A DNA stretch of 64,000 nt from Candidatus Epulonipiscium sp. (lineage in GTDB: Bacteria; Bacillota; Clostridia; Lachnospirales; Defluviitaleaceae): assembly GCA_012519205.1 (NCBI GenBank), contig JAAYQR010000004.1, forward strand, positions 1-64,000. Direction: 5' to 3'. The position numbers and the translations under genes are program-made. A model generated the notes under the pieces. The model worked only from the letters and a program-made list of their open reading frames with translations. It was not told the origin of the DNA and made no database searches. Of the stretch, positions 63,072-64,000 are shown in pieces. Position 1 is the first letter of the stretch, and every line of letters begins with the position of its first letter.

Positions 63072-63150
63072 ATCATTGCCTCCTTAGGGTAATTTCTATA
63101 TTATTTTGGGCAATGTTAAAGTAAAATATGTATATGATAATATTTTAATT

Positions 63151-63213
63151 CTTTGTCACTCTGAGCATTAGCGAAGGATCTTACATCTTTCACTTCGTTC
63201 AGAATGACAAAGG
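63151..63213. repeat. dispersed palindromic repeat (GTCATTCTGA type)
   Basis: An imperfect inverted repeat: CTTTGTCACTCTGA...(AGCGAAGGATCTT)...CTTCGTTCAGAATGACAAAG. The pattern GTCATTCTGAgCGnAGCGAAGnATCT is a very widespread intergenic repeat in Firmicutes and other bacteria. It lies between leuS and the CBS gene. It may be a REP/BIME-like or MITE-like element; only this copy is visible in the window. Confidence 0.65.
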
Positions 63214-63224
63214 ATTAGCTTTGT

Positions 63225-64000
63225 TTACTTTATAACCAAATTAACAACCTTTCCTGGTACATATATTTCTTTTATAATACTCTTTCCATCTAACTTATCA
63301 TCTATCGAAGCTTTTGCCTTTTCCAATATGGAATCCTTAGATTCTTCAATACTTATCTCAATTGTACTCCTTAATTTTCCATTGACCTGAACTGCAATTT
63401 CAATAGAATCTTCTTTCATTTTTCCCTCATCATATACAGGCCACGATTCATTAAATACTGTATCTGCATGCCCAATCATTTCCCAAAGCTCTTCTGCCGT
63501 ATGGGGAATAAAGGGTGCTAAAAGTATAACAAGAGTTTCTATAGTCTTTTTATCCAAGCCTTTTGAGGATTTTGCAATGTCCATGAATTTATTAGTATAC
63601 TCCATAAACCCACTAACAACGGTATTAAGATGGAAATCATTCATTCTAGTTGTTATTTCATAAATTAATTTATGCCTTGTTCTTTCCATTTCTCTAGTAG
63701 CTGCTACGGAGGAGTCTTTATTTTCAGTAATTAACTTCCATACTTTATTAATAAAGCGATACACTCCTTCTATCCCTCTGTCGTCCCACTCTGAATCCAG
63801 TTCTGGTGGACCTACGAATAATTCATACATACGAAGAGAGTCTGCCCCATATCTTTCTACTAATCCGTCTGGAGATACCACATTTCCTTTTGATTTGCTC
63901 ATTTTGGCGCCATCTTTTGTAATCATTCCCTGATTAAACAGACGTTTAAATGGTTCTTCAAAATCTACCACGCCGATATCGTATAAGAATTTAGTATAAA
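63225..64000 (-). CDS. leuS: leucyl-tRNA synthetase, C-terminal part
   Basis: The 3' portion of a class I synthetase that charges tRNA-Leu. The visible 258 residues start in the catalytic domain and include the KMSKS loop ('GAKMSKSKGNVV', about 32-43 of this fragment), the anticodon-binding alpha-helical bundle ('LAPFIPHTAEELWE') and the C-terminal domain (VNGKLR). The frame stays open through 64000, so the gene is cut by the window edge and not truncated in nature. The GTG at 63971 is an internal codon. Confidence 0.95.
   Translation of the reverse strand, partial: YTKFLYDIGVVDFEEPFKRLFNQGMITKDGAKMSKSKGNVVSPDGLVERYGADSLRMYELFVGPPELDSEWDDRGIEGVYRFINKVWKLITENKDSSVAATREMERTRHKLIYEITTRMNDFHLNTVVSGFMEYTNKFMDIAKSSKGLDKKTIETLVILLAPFIPHTAEELWEMIGHADTVFNESWPVYDEGKMKEDSIEIAVQVNGKLRSTIEISIEESKDSILEKAKASIDDKLDGKSIIKEIYVPGKVVNLVIK

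Noticed and set aside
63225-64000. leuS as a truncated pseudogene
   Set aside because: The frame continues to the window edge with good synthetase sequence, so the shortness is only due to the window boundary.

Overview
The window is an AT-rich, tightly packed stretch of chromosome from an anaerobic, spore-forming low-GC Firmicute (class Clostridia; it feels like the Alkaliphilus/Natronincola side, but the genus is a guess). The evidence is the mcsA-mcsB-clpC set, a clostridial Re-type citrate synthase, HydE and an [FeFe]-hydrogenase-like sensor, a flavodiiron protein, Rex, strong AGGAGG ribosome binding sites, and CATA-type promoters resembling those of mother-cell sporulation sigma factors. 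Most genes lie on the minus strand.

Layout. 1-430: the first bases of a 16S rRNA gene leaving the left edge, with two near-perfect tandem rRNA promoters. 437-8007: a small conserved clostridial protein, radA, a small beta-rich protein, clpC-mcsB-mcsA (without ctsR), and two zinc-ribbon/coiled-coil proteins. 8361-14222: an orphan lipoprotein of an SsuA/NMT1-type transporter, then a three-gene operon of a zinc-ribbon protein, a polytopic membrane protein whose zinc-ribbon N-terminus is cut off by a one-base homopolymer frameshift, and a large lipoprotein. 14355-22171: flavodiiron protein, DAHP synthase, and a glycolipid-like operon (flippase-like protein, a glycosyltransferase fused to a dead phosphoesterase domain, a DUF374 acyltransferase) that ends in hydE; then PspC. 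22339-28143: MATE exporter, ABC permease and ATPase, a hydrogenase-like chemoreceptor and an amidohydrolase. 28264-34242: the classic Firmicute block acpS, nnr, CBS protein, lipoprotein, alr, antitoxin, mazF. 34334-41097: SLH-anchored HExxH protein, FliL-like protein, DUF445 protein, rex and an ABC-F ATPase. 41127-48879: a plant-oligosaccharide locus (binding protein, two permeases, GH3 glycosidase, YesM/YesN two-component system). 49306-55036: HAD phosphatase and a Re-citrate synthase-aconitase-isocitrate dehydrogenase operon that makes 2-oxoglutarate, with a clear promoter. 55277-56331: a zinc protein and a PrpE-like phosphatase. 56332-61349: a DnaA-box cluster followed by an unfamiliar group of very small hydrophobic proteins, proteins sharing a helical repeat, and a subtilisin. 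61400-64000: small charged protein, membrane-anchored protein, CBS protein, a dispersed palindromic repeat, and the 3' part of leuS running off the right edge.

The best candidate for an undescribed system is the 56.7-61.3 kb cluster. At least three small proteins share a double-hydrophobic architecture (one broken by a one-base shift). At least four interleaved proteins share a short 'ALxPF..Q...' helical repeat, and one of these also carries a glycine-rich hydrophobic tail. They surround an S8 protease, and several of the genes are preceded by AC-N17-CATA-like promoters, which suggests a spore-envelope assembly module. Other notable points are the pseudo-phosphoesterase/glycosyltransferase fusion, the hydrogenase/methyl-accepting sensor, the homopolymer frameshift near 13.74 kb, and a palindrome TTGTATACAA found twice about 1.5 kb apart.

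I saw no tRNA gene, transposase, prophage or CRISPR array. All functional calls rest on reading motifs by eye; no database search was run.
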